The notes beneath the pieces are model-generated. The model saw only the letters and a program-made list of their open reading frames with translations, did not search any database and was not told where the DNA came from. DNA of 64,000 nt from assembly GCA_963965975.1 (NCBI GenBank), contig OZ014421.1, positions 2,035,001 to 2,099,000 of the forward strand. Reading direction: 5' to 3'. The position numbers and the translations under genes were made by a program. This document shows positions 12,969 through 23,610 of the stretch, piece by piece; positions within the stretch are counted from its first letter, which is position 1, and each line of letters starts with the position of its first letter. This DNA comes from Xestospongia bergquistia (taxonomy: Eukaryota; Porifera; Demospongiae; Haplosclerida; Petrosiidae).

Positions 12969-12996
12969 ATTGGTCGAGGGCTTGAAGTATATAAAG
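12969..12996 (+). promoter_or_regulatory. CCAAT/TATA promoter, block 2 copy
   Basis: ATTGG at 12969-12973 and TATATAAAG at 12988-12996 with the same spacing as the first block, ahead of coiled-coil copy B. Confidence 0.5.
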
Positions 12997-13450
12997 AACT
13001 AATTTTTATCATTTCTTGTCCAAGTTAGTTTGTAATAAAGATGCTGTCCTTGTTGCAGTGAAACTAACTATGGTCTACACTACAATGACTACCTCATCTC
13101 TACAGAAACCTTCTCTCTCACTTACCGAGTCATTTTAAGACAATCCTTTGAGGTCTCTTAGCTGGTCGTCCATTAGGAGTCAGTGAACACAATCTATCTC
13201 TAAAGAACTCCATTTCAGCCCCACCTAACTAAGACCACACCCCTAGATATTTTTAACTCATTATGTACTGTGTGGTGTGGTAGCCTACTCCTGGCTATTG
13301 TGAACTGGTAAGTACATTGTTTATACAATACTATAATTGGTAATGTATTTAATAAAATATTAATAAATTATATCTAATAATAAACTATATACAAATCTAT
13401 TCTATTAAATTTAAATATTCTTTTCTAGTTAATAAAAGTTCCAGTTGTAG

Positions 13451-13751
13451 TCATTACTCATGGACAAGACCACCTCACCTCTGTCTGTGACATATCTCTC
13501 ACCTCCAGTAGGTTGTCACTAGAGGTGTTGTCCCAAGACAGTCTAGTCCACGAACTACTAGTTCATTAGTGAGTGATGATGTCATTGTCATGTGACCTTT
13601 ATTCTCTCCTGTATTGCTACCAACCTCTAAGACAGTACAGGATAAGATGACAAGTTTGAGAGAAGATAACACAAAGTTAGTATCACAAAGACAGCGTCTT
13701 GTCTCTGAACTAGAAAGCACTTCACATCAACTAGAATTAGCTAATGCTAAG
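13451..13751 (+). pseudogene. Decayed coiled-coil gene fragment, copy B
   Basis: Matches copy A exons 1 and 2. A two-base deletion after PPVG shifts the frame to an immediate stop, and the acceptor before the coil exon has changed from TATAG to TATTG, so this copy has both a frame break and a lost splice site. The coil exons 3 and 4 of copy A are absent. Confidence 0.55.
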
Positions 13752-13929
13752 GTATTTAATTAACTCTTAATCATAGGGGTTAGTGTTATTATCCTTGTCG
13801 TTAGATTCACAGTTTAGAGGGTTGACTTAAGAAGTATTACATCAGTCAGCAGAAATTCAAAGAAGAAGCACCAGTACTTACCTGAGCAGGGCCAAGTCTT
13901 AGAGAAGAAACTATTTAAAAAAAGCAGTC

Positions 13930-14257
13930 ATGTCTATAGATGATTATACAAAGATTGAAAAGATTGGAGAAAGGACTTATGGTGTCGTTGACAAGGTAAG
14001 TCTTCTTTCATGCTATATTTCTTACTTGTTTTAAAGGCTAGACATAAAGCTACTGGTAAGTTTGTGGCCTTGAAGAAAATACGTCTTGAGAGTGAGGAAG
14101 AAGGTGTACCCAGTACAGCTATTAGAGAGATTTCAATATTGAAGGAAGTTCAACATCCTAATGTTGTGACGAAAGTGAGAGTGTGAGTGTGTGTGAGTAT
14201 TGTGAAGTAAACGGAATGTGGTTTATTCACTAATAGAATGGCTCGAAATAATATCAA

Positions 14258-14289
<32 letters not shown>

Positions 14290-14853
14290 GTGTCTCTCTC
14301 CCACACACACACACACTGACCCATTTTTAAATTACACAGGTAGTGACACTGTGGTACAGGGCCCCTGAAGTCTTACTTGGTTCAGCACGATATTCTTGTC
14401 CCATTGATGTATGGAGTATTGCTTGTATATTTGCTGAAATGTCTAATAAAAAACCTCTGTTTCAAGGAGACTCTAAAATTGATCAACTCTTCCAAATTTT
14501 CAGGATTATTAAACAGGTTTTATAAACTGGTTTAACTAGTTCCACTGTAGGATTTTGGGTACACCTAATGATACAAGATGGCCTAATGTAACTGAACTAC
14601 CAAATTTTAAACCAAATTTCCCTAAATGGATTGAAAAGACAATAAAACAAGTTTGTCCTCGACTTGATTTAGCAGGTTGTGACCTGTTAATGGTAAGTTA
14701 TTGTTCAATGATCCTTTTTAATTCTAGTGTCTTTAATATCAGCAAATGTTGGTTTATAATCCTGGGAAGAGAATGTCAGCAAAGACTGCTATGCAACATC
14801 CTTATTTCAGTGATTTAGACAAGTCAGGTCTACCTGATACAGTACAGTCTTAA
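13930..14853 (+). pseudogene. CDK-B: PSTAIRE kinase with catalytic exons deleted
   Basis: Exon 1 is complete: ATG at 13930, MSIDDYTKIEKIGERTYG, ending 13995. Exon 2 is 14037-14170 with PSTAIRE. Its donor is GACGAAAG where CDK-A has GACGTAAG, so the GT is lost. Exons 3 and 4 (HRD, DFG, activation threonine) are missing: a single short CT/CA microsatellite (14262-14325) joins the intron-2 start to the intron-4 end. Exons 5 (14340-about 14503), 6 (14551-14692) and 7 (14743-14853) remain; the exon-5 donor is broken by an inserted GA. The glycine loop reads GERTYG instead of the usual GEGTYG. Cannot encode an active kinase. Confidence 0.85.
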
Positions 14854-14997
14854 GAACATATTATAACATTAATATTTTATATATCATTAACTGTATACTG
14901 TATTAACACACACTAATACATCTGAATGGAATAAATTATAATAAATAAAATAACTAGTATAGTCTAAGATTACTTGTTTTATGATGGAACTTGTAAG

Positions 14998-15558
14998 TAC
15001 GTTGATGCATATGGAGGTCCATATAAGGACAAGTGTCGTTTTTGGACTGGATTTTCACTACTTGTTCGTGTTGTCTTAGCACTGGTTGTGTCTCTAGATA
15101 TTGAGACTACTAAGTTTGGATGTGTTAACATCTCTCTTATTTGTTATTGTATCAATGTACTTCCTTTTGACAGGAATATATCGACATTTTCTTTTGGCTT
15201 GTCTAGAGATGTCTTTTCTTCTTAATCTCATGATTATAGCTTATGTGAATGCACAAACCTACAAAACATCAAATTCAAGGCAAGTGTTAAGTGTTGCTTT
15301 AGTATCAGTATCATTTATAGTATTCTGTGGTATTATCTTCTATCATATTTGCGATCATCTGTCTAAATCTTGTTTGAAACGACTGTTTGCAAAAATTATG
15401 AGTTATTTACGAAACCTCCACCAGATCCTATTACTGAAGATGCAGAAGTTCCTTTAGTGTGTCCTGGATCCCCTGCTTTAATATGTGAAACTAGTTCAGT
15501 GACTGTGGTATCAGTAGTAATGAGATGAGAATCACTACTGGATGACGAAATTGACTAA
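14998..15558 (+). pseudogene. P-family C-terminal fragment
   Basis: Begins abruptly at the equivalent of P1 position 35700 (DAYGGPYKDKCRFWTG) and continues to the P stop region. A two-base deletion in the ACTACTATAAG stretch near 15110 shifts the frame, a later stop replaces the conserved arginine near 15527, and the acidic tail is altered. The preceding 80 bases are CDK-B 3' flank, so a breakpoint lies at about 14997. Dead remnant. Confidence 0.8.
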
Positions 15559-17081
15559 TGCTTCATTTCTTGACATATAATACAATTGTTTGAATTCTAC
15601 TTTTAAAACTGATATTGTTTGATTTATGCAACCTTATTTTTGATATGTAGCTAACAGCATTAGCAGTTTGTAATGTAAATTATAACATCATGGAAGTGTG
15701 TTATTACATACTACTAAACATGATATTGCTATTGTTGTTATTGTTATTTAGTATTAATTATAAAGGTACATTTTAAATTGTAACTAACTCTTATACTGTT
15801 ATAAGTGCTAATACTGCTCTCAAATGTTGCAATTACATTAAATTTTTAAAATGCTCTAATAATGCCCTTTGTTTTATTGGTACATGTACATGTAAATTAA
15901 TGAGGCTTTTTAATTTTTTGCACTCTTTAACAACATTGCTGAGCACAATCAATTACTCAAGGACCTATATAGTTGACTCCAAAAAAATTCAAGCAATATT
16001 GTTAATGATTTAGAGCTTTTTTTAAATTTGGACCTTGGACTATGTATAGTCTGTAGTCTTAAGTTAAAAAACAGAAAATTGTTTTTCAAAGTCTAAAGTG
16101 TAAGTTAACAGCATATATTAGTAGTTTACATTAATTCATAATACACCATTACTCTTAATTTCCTTTTATTTCTATTTCACTAATTATCAGCATCATTGTT
16201 ATTATTTTAATATTATCGCCATTCCTTTTATTAGAAATTTTTTAACACTGCATTTTCTCAGAGTCTTGAGGAAAACAAAGAAACAAATGAGCTGTTTTAT
16301 AACAATTATTATTATATTATTTTATAGTTGTAATAATGTTATTGTTATAAAGTTCATTATATTATTATTGATTGTTTATTAATATTATTTATTACAAAAT
16401 TTATTAGTTACACTTTATCACTGTGTTGTACTAGTTGTGGAAGTCTAGACTTAAGAGTTAAATAAATGACACACCCACATATTGACAGTCTTCTCACATG
16501 TACCTTTCATTATTGGTAAAGTCATCTTTATCATCTCTCTTAAAGTCATCAGGTACATAAGTAAGCTCTAGCTATGAGATATGTATCTGGTGTCCATTTA
16601 TCTGACAATAACAAGTCTTGAAGATCAGCTATTAATTAATTTAACTAGAAATAAAAGAAAAAACAAACTTGAATGAGTCATATTTACATGTACAGAAATA
16701 GATGAATGAAACTTTACAAATGGATTCATGGATAAATCAATGGATGAATAAATAGACATAATATCAATGGACATAAGAATGTTGAAAATATTTTTCCTAC
16801 TATACCTCATGAATCTAGCACTATTTTTAACCCTTAAATCTTGTATAATTGTTTTATACTAGTCTAAAATGAGACTGTACTCTTTGTCATCTTAAGAAAA
16901 ACGTCACTCTCCATATCTGAGTGATCATAATTTAACAAGAAAAAGAGAGTAAGTTATTCTACAAAAATTTTTATCATACATGATGAATAATTGTAGTACT
17001 TGAAGATGCTGTATTATCAAATAATTTACAGCAATATTTAGCATGAGAAGTTGTTAGTGATCTATATCACTAGTACCTCTG
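15559..17081. other. Non-coding, mixed duplicated flank
   Basis: The first part matches the P1 3' flank (36257 onward). About 16200-16420 matches the P1 upstream flank at 31690-31930 instead, so this is a junction of two P-flank pieces. Beyond 16450 I see no support for a gene, except a possible minus-strand exon relic at about 16500-16620 whose frame breaks once. Confidence 0.5.
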
Positions 17082-20000
17082 TTACATTCTTTGTTCAATG
17101 ACTTTCATCGGTTGACTATTTCGACCTCTTTCATTTTGTAATACATTCTGTAACTCTCTCATTTCCTTCTCCAAGATGAATGGTCTTAGTTTATCCTCTG
17201 TTTCTGAGATATCATTTCTCTTGGGTTTTCTATATAATCTCTCTACTCTTTGTAACTATAGAAAAGTGAAAAGTCTATAATAGTTATAGGACTCAGTCTG
17301 AAGTATGTATATGCAAATGTGGTTAGTCACAGTCTACATTGACCCAGTTACATGTAAAATATATTCACTAACTAGTAATCTCATTTGATAGTGTTTGACC
17401 ACATCTGCACATGACTAGTTTAAAATTTAACTCTAAACAAAGACATCAGTATCACATACATAATGAAATACAGTAACATTACTTCTGTTCTCTAATTTAA
17501 GTCTCTTAATTTCACAGTGTAGTTGTTTGAGAGCATCACTATGTTGAGTTCTATGATCATGAAACAAGAACAGAGTAAAAATCAATGTTATACTTATAAT
17601 GACATATAATTATGGGAGTGTCTAGAGTGCTGGTAATAGAACATCGTACTTTAATGTGAAATTAATATTACACTACAGACACTAAACCTTAAACATTGGA
17701 ACTAAAATTGTATTAATTTCACATTAAAGTATAACATTCCATTACTGGCTACAGTTGGTTACATGTAATGATATACATGTACATGTACATATAGTGTATT
17801 AGTCTTCTATTAACAGCTTCATTCTCTGTTACTGGAGCAGATATTGTAGATGTAAAGATGCTACAGCTCCTATTGAATAATGAGCCTAGACATAGAGTTA
17901 CTACAGCAACAGTTGTCATAGTAACAAGATGGTTAATTAATAATAACTTACAACATTCTGTAGAAGTGAAGGATTTAAGTGAAAGAGAGGGAAATGGAAT
18001 TTAAAATAGGAACATATTCTAGCCATTTTCAGACCTGTTCATCTTTGTATTAAACTTATAAATTGTCTTTTAACGCTGCTTCTTACACGTACTGACACTG
18101 GGAGAATTAAAAGGGGTTAAAAAGTAAAGACCTGCCTACTTTAATGAACATAACCAAACCTACAGGGTATTAATGGATTTAACTCAACGGTCCAGCTCCC
18201 TGCAATGACAGAGGACCAACATTAGGAATAAGATTGATTTTCAAACATACCTCCTGTTTTGATCAGGTCTGGGAGACAATAAGTCAGACTGTGGTATCTG
18301 GTGAACTGGGAGCTACTCCCACTAAAGTGTCAATAAAGAAAGTCAACCCAAATTTTTCAGGTGCAAACATTAAAGTGATATGTGGGTATACTACAGCAGA
18401 ATATAGCGATTAGGTCAGAATGAAGTTAATTCCTTATGTATGCGAGACAATATGATATTAAAACTGATGCAGAGACTCATGCTTAGAGGTATGCTTGTCA
18501 TGGTGATTGTAGAGTAACATTGAGGACACTGGAATAGAATAAAGGTAATCCAAAATTTAAAGAGTAATTACATTATCCTCTAAAGACCAAAGCTGTCTAT
18601 TTTTAATATTTCATGTAGACTGGTCCTATCAATTTTGTTTGAAAAAAAAGTTTTAATACAGAGATGACTATTGGATGAAAATAATAGTAACAGTATATAG
18701 ACATGTTATCACTACAAAGTCAATAAAATAGTTGTGACAATATGTACTATCAGGACACTCCATTGATACCAGTATCTATTCATTGTCACAAATTATATAA
18801 CTATTAATAATACTCATAAATAGTAGGTGGAGTTCTAGTTAATTATTATGCTATACTCCACATGTGGTCGGTGGTCCTTACTGAATATGTCATCTAACAG
18901 AAAACTCTTGTTATCTTGTAAGTGGCTGTAATAAGACATGTATTAACTCAACTATATTAACTGATCATCTCAACAATCGTTGTCCCTAAACAAGATATTT
19001 TCCAGTGTCCACTATGTCATCATGTGACTATAGAACTGATTGTAATATTATGACTTGTTGTATTTATTCTCATCACATTGGTGATAAATCCTACCACTGT
19101 CCAGACAGTACTGGTGCATTTTGTCTGGAAGACATGTTGTGTGTAGCATCAAGTCGAGACATTTGTCTTATCACCAATATCAACCAGTCGAGTACAACAT
19201 CATTTGGTAACAGCTAATTCTATTGACCATAAACTGCACTCTTGTACCACAAATGCCCAAGACTGTCTGTACTTTAAAATGTATCATTTAATACAATTCC
19301 AATTAAAACTGTTTTATTGCCAAACTTTACATTTTTATATTTTCCATAAATAAAATTGTATATTTGTTATTTAGAGATGTTACTGCATTACATGTTAATC
19401 TATTGCTACTAGCATATATCATCAAGTAGTAACACTTAATATACAGAGAGGAAGATCTTTGAGTTGGAAGGTGACAGTGATTATGCAGTCTCTCTGATCT
19501 ATATGGATCTCATCCAGTTTGTTGATATCTTGTGAGAGTACTGAGATTTGTAAACATATAATAAACAATTTAAATAGCAAATAAACATTTATTTTAATGA
19601 ATAAAAGCAAGAATAAATAAATTGGCTGAAAAAACTTAATTAAAAATAACGCTGAAACAGAAATAAAAATTTCAATTTGTAAAAAGTTCAATAAAAGGTC
19701 TCCAGAGAATCTATCATCAGCACACGACTAGCAAGGAACAGCAAACGCGTGACCTATCCTTCGGGCGGGAAAAGATGACATTATGGCGGGAAAACATAAC
19801 AGCAGCTCACGCATTCAGCAAAAAGCTTACAAGAACACCAAAACACTTTTAATAGGTTTTTAATTTAATTCTTAAAATAATTAATTAAATAATTTAGCTT
19901 TTGATTAAAAAATATTAATGATAATATCATCTAAAGAATTAGTAATATAATGATACAACAGTTGTAAAAAATTGATAAGAATTCATTCAGTATGATTGTA

Positions 20001-23000
20001 GTTGTTTAGTTAATATAAAAATTAAATTATAAACTGATTCAGTTTTCAAAGTTATATTAAATTTCTAAGTTGGTGATTAGAGAATCAAGTTAAAATATAA
20101 CTAAAATTAAGATAATTGACTTTTGGCAAATTTTAGTGAGAAATATTTTTTGGAGAAGTTCAATATATAGTTCAATAAATTAAAAACAATATAATAACAA
20201 ACTATAAAAAACATGAATAAAACTACAATAAAAAAGGAAATAAAAAAATTAAAATAAGACAGTTTCAGTAGTTGAAACCTTCCAAGAGTTCAGTCACTCC
20301 ACAAGTAGAGAACATAGAGAAAGAAGGAGAGAGTTAGTTGTAACAACTGGATTGCTAAAGAATGAATGAAATGGATGGAGAGATAGCTCACCTTCTTCAA
20401 CAGTGCTGCTCCTGCAAGGAAAGAAAAGAAGTAGTTATTAACTGAACTGGTGAAGAATGAATGGATAGAGAGAGAAGAGAGACAGAGGAAGTGAAAAGAA
20501 GCCACCAACACACACACATACAGCACACACACACGCGCACCCTAGAAGATCAGAGCTCCTCCCCGCCACCTGGCGGCCTAGGATATTAAAAAAAAATTTT
20601 TTTAGGCCGCCAGGCGGCAGGGAGGAGATAATTAATAGGGATTGTATGAGTGTGTGTATAGTGTATGGGCTGAATAGCCCAAAATAAAAATAAAAAAAAT
20701 AAAAAGAAGAGGAAAGAAGGCTTGAAGGAAGACAGAAGAGACCAGGCAGGAGAGCGACTCATCTTTTACATCCAGAGAACGTCAGAGAAGAACAGTCAAG
20801 AGCATCAGAGAAGAACCGTCATGAGAACATCAGAAAAGACAGTCAAGAACATCAGAAGATACAGAGAAGAACAGTCAAGAACATCATTAGAAGACATCAA
20901 AGAAGAACAGTCAAGATTAACAGAGAACACCAGAGAAGACAGTTGAGTCCTGTAGGAACGAAGAGAGAGGAAAAATTTATTTAAAAATTCAAAAATCAAT
21001 TCACAAAAATTATAAAAATTAACAAAAGAAAAACAGATAAAAAACAAAAAAGAAAAGAAACAGATAAAGATGACATAACTAAAATAAAAAAGATGATCCA
21101 GCGACGAGAGGTTATCCAACGATGAGATGACTTGATCCAACGAAGTACGAGATGATCCAACGATGAGGTGAATCGTAGAGAACATAGAGGAAGAAAGAGA
21201 GTGTTATTTGTAACAACTGCTGAATAGATGTGAGATGGATGGATGGAGAGATAACTCACCTTATAATAAAGTATGGAAAATGGAGTACTTTTATAATATC
21301 AAGAAATCTCGTCATGCTTCAAATTGACAACCAGTCAACACAAGCTTGTGCCCAAATTGGCGGGAAACAACTGCACGCGTGATCAACATTAATTGATTTT
21401 TAATTGATTTGATTAACAACTAATTGAAATCTTCAAAATATACAAGTATTTTGTTAGTAGAAAGAAATATAGTTTTAATAAAGCAATGTCTATATACAAT
21501 AAAAGGTATAATATATTCTATCAGAAACTTCCAAACTAAACAGTTTAGCAGTATCACCTTTTTCTATAACAATATGTGTGTATATATTATGAATTAGTGA
21601 AAGTAGTATAAATATGAAGGAGACAGCTATTGATGTTCAGATGGCTGAAAAGATAAACTAGACACAATATTATCACACCAGTTGTATTATTTTGTACTTA
21701 CCTACAACAATAAAATTGAAGTCGTTTGAATTCTGATTTTTCCACCCTTAACAGAAGCTGCTGCCTTCATTCTGCCATATATTATGAACCTTTCTGTACA
21801 AGTGAGGTTATCACAATAAAAGAGAGGGAAATGTAATTTAAAACCAGAACATAATTAGCTACTTTTAAACCTGCTCATCTTCATATTAAAATTACAATTT
21901 GTCTTTCTTTCTTTATAAGCAAATTACATGTACATGTACGTCTACCTAGGTACATGTATATATGGTAATATTGATATGAAACCTACCCTCAATAAGTACA
22001 TGTATATGTAATATGGTATGAAAACTACCCTCGATAACTTTTGAGGATAGCCCCATACCATTATTACCATATTAAATGTATATGTGCACCTACTGAGGCT
22101 AGTTTCCATACTGTGTGGCATATACATGTACATGTACACCTATTGAGGATAGCTTGTATACTATCATTACCAGATTACATATATATGTATATCTATTGAG
22201 GATAGCCCCATACCATTATTACCATATTACATGTACAAGTACATGTACTTATTGAGGGTAGCTTCATCCCTTTATTACCATATTATATGTATATGTATAT
22301 ATACCTATTGAGGTTTGTTTCAAATGTAGATACTTTCTCTTGAAATTCATTTTTATTTCTTAGAAAACTCTACAGCATTTTGATATAATTTTTGTATTTT
22401 AGTATAGTGATGTATGTGAGATAGAAAAATAACCTGAAAAGATTAGAATGATAGTTCTGAACCATGAGAATCATATAATGAAATTTATAGAACCAGAATG
22501 AAACATGGGAATGAATCTATTACTAGAAACACACTTACCATACCTTCTGTTGGTCATTTTTCATGGTAGCATATTTCACTAACTGGTTCTTTAATGCTGT
22601 GATATAATCTCTACATCCTGAGTTCTTGGTGCCCAGGACTGAGTCTTTAGCTTCTAGAACAGAATATAATTTTTCCATTGTCTCTTTTAGTTCTGTTAGT
22701 CTCTTGTCATAGGCTGGGTCAGATGACAGCTAAATGGAAAAGTGTATAAATGTTGAATGGATGTATAGTATGTTAATGGATGTATGGTATGTTGAATGGA
22801 TGTATGATATGATAAATGGATTCATAGTAGAACATAACAACTGATGAAATGGATTAAGATTTTAACCACACCCACCAAACTTACGACTTCTAATGGTTCC
22901 TTTTCACTTTCATATTGTTTTAATTTTCCTTCTAATAATTTGACATGCCCCTCCCATTGTGCAGAGACTCATTCTAAATTAGTTTGAAAACATTTTTTCT

Positions 23001-23037
23001 CCCCTTACAAAGCAATAACATCAACTTCAGATGATCC
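17082..23037 (-). CDS. Coiled-coil protein, minus strand, multi-exon (partial model)
   Basis: Likely exons in gene order: 23037-23009 (GSSEVDVIA), about 22967-22885 (QWEGHVKLLEGKLKQYESEK), 22729-22544 (62 codons, LTELKETMEKLYSVLEAKDS), 17550-17472 (DALKQLHCEIKRLKLENR) and 17255-17082 (LQRVERLYRKPKRND, ending in TAA). Each is bounded by AG and GT on the minus strand and each has heptad-like Leu/Glu/Lys pattern. Phases agree for the last two; at least one exon between 22544 and 17550 is missing from the model, and the roughly 5-kb gap holds repeats. Domain content is coiled coil only; I do not recognise the family. The 5' end probably lies between 23040 and 23600. It may be two genes. Confidence 0.5.
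17635..17750. repeat. Inverted-repeat element of about 115 bp
   Basis: TACTTTAATGTGAAATTAAT at 17649-17668 is mirrored by its complement around 17712-17735, and the arms extend outward through TAATAGAACAT/ATGTTCCATTA with mismatches. MITE-like hairpin inside the presumed intron of the coiled-coil gene. Confidence 0.6.
17985..18070. repeat. Dispersed repeat shared with 21820-21905
   Basis: Both copies run AGAGAGGGAAATG, AATTTAAAA, then AGAACATA..., and TCATCTT..TATTAAA with similar spacing. They flank the central part of the repeat-rich interval in the same orientation. Confidence 0.5.
18183..18413 (+). pseudogene. BLES03/DUF1917-like exon or relic
   Basis: Open frame of about 76 codons without a start, ending in TAG at 18411. 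It carries FDQVWETISQTVVSGELGAT, then PTKVSIKKVNPNFSG and KVICGYT, which resemble the W-x-x-I...G-x-L-G...KVST...VICVYT pattern of the C11orf68/BLES03 (UPF0696) family. The frame stops exactly where that family continues with an acidic stretch, and no neighbouring exon is evident. Likely a retro-copied or decayed fragment lying inside a minus-strand intron. The family call is from memory of the motif and is tentative. Confidence 0.4.
18414..19735. other. No clear gene
   Basis: AT-rich. A short cysteine-rich frame at 19005-19217 (plus) and a short minus frame ending near 19435 (with LSQDINKLDEIHIDQRDC) could each be an exon, but neither has family resemblance or supporting neighbours. Confidence 0.4.
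19757..19800. promoter_or_regulatory. Paired E2F-like GCGGGAAAA sites
   Basis: Two GGCGGGAAAA motifs, about 26 bases apart, follow an ACGCGTGACC patch in otherwise AT-rich DNA. A third GGCGGGAAA with ACGCGTGA lies near 21357-21380. The match is to the E2F consensus TTTSSCGC on the reverse strand. Could mark a promoter pair or be part of the surrounding repeat. Confidence 0.35.
20305..20397. repeat. Direct repeat, left copy (right copy 21176-21263)
   Basis: Both copies contain GTAGAGAACATAGAG, a GTTGTAACAACTG core, GGATGGAGAGATA and CTCACCTT in the same order. They bracket about 780 bases that include the GC-rich hairpin and the AGAAGAACAGTCAAG minisatellite, so the interval behaves as one composite element or a tandem duplication with an insertion. 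Confidence 0.6.
20556..20627. repeat. GC-rich 25-bp inverted repeat hairpin
   Basis: CTCCTCCCCGCCACCTGGCG at the start of the left arm (20556-20580) pairs with 20603-20627 in inverted orientation with 23 of 25 matches; the 22-base spacer is itself mostly A9T7. Extremely GC-rich for this AT-rich window and flanked on the left by a CA run. Confidence 0.85.
20770..20945. repeat. Imperfect minisatellite, AGAAGAACAGTCAAGAACATC type
   Basis: About six variable units of roughly 27-30 bases built on AGAGAAGAACAGTCAAGA and ACATC. A second short array with GATGATCCAACGATGAG units lies at about 21090-21170. The apparent basic peptide encoded on the plus strand comes from the repeat and is not evidence for a gene. 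Confidence 0.65.
21940..22330. repeat. Tandem repeat of about 75 bp, five to six units
   Basis: Each unit has TATTGAGG(A/G)TAG, C..C.ATACCATTATTACCATATTA, and then a palindromic run of TACATGTACATGTA type. Units vary in the length of that run. The palindromes would let the single strand fold repeatedly. It lies in the presumed intron of the minus-strand coiled-coil gene. Confidence 0.75.
22745..22830. repeat. Short minisatellite, GGATGTATAGTATGTT type
   Basis: Four imperfect units of about 22 bases (ATGGATGTATRGTATGTTGA) next to the start of the 62-codon coiled-coil exon. Confidence 0.6.
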
Positions 23038-23610
23038 CTACAGAAATGAACACAGCCAGATCATGTGACCAGATCTTTACAAACTATAACTACCCACTCA
23101 CATAATGAGAGAAGTACAAAGCATATATATTAACTACATGTATTGTGTACATGTACATGTATAGTTGATAAGAATATTAAAATAACGACAAAGACACCAA
23201 TATAACTATACCTGTATATCAGTTTCTAAAAAAAACAGCATTACCAGTAGTTGCTACAGATGTATTCTGCTTTGCAGAACTAGCCTTGTGAAGTCATCCC
23301 CTTGAGAGACTAAGATAGAACTACATGTGATAGCAATAATTTCCTGCCACTCATTGTTACTATACCGTTTTATTTTGAATGGACAAGATCTAGGTCAGTG
23401 AATAAATTAAAATAAACTTGAACATATTCAATAAAGTTTTAACCTATTTATTAGAACAAGCTAAATCAATAATTAACTACACCCACCAGATATTACTAAT
23501 TAATTATTCATAAACTGTTAACAGGCAAGGACTCATTACTTGTTTACATCTGCCTATATCATTCTTTTTTAAAACTGTTTGAAAAGTGCATTTATGCATA
23601 TTGAATAAGG

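Noticed and set aside
19005..19217. Cys-rich 70-codon frame that might be a granulin-like domain
   Set aside because: Cysteine spacing lacks the repeated CC pairs of granulins, and no signal peptide or adjoining exon is evident.
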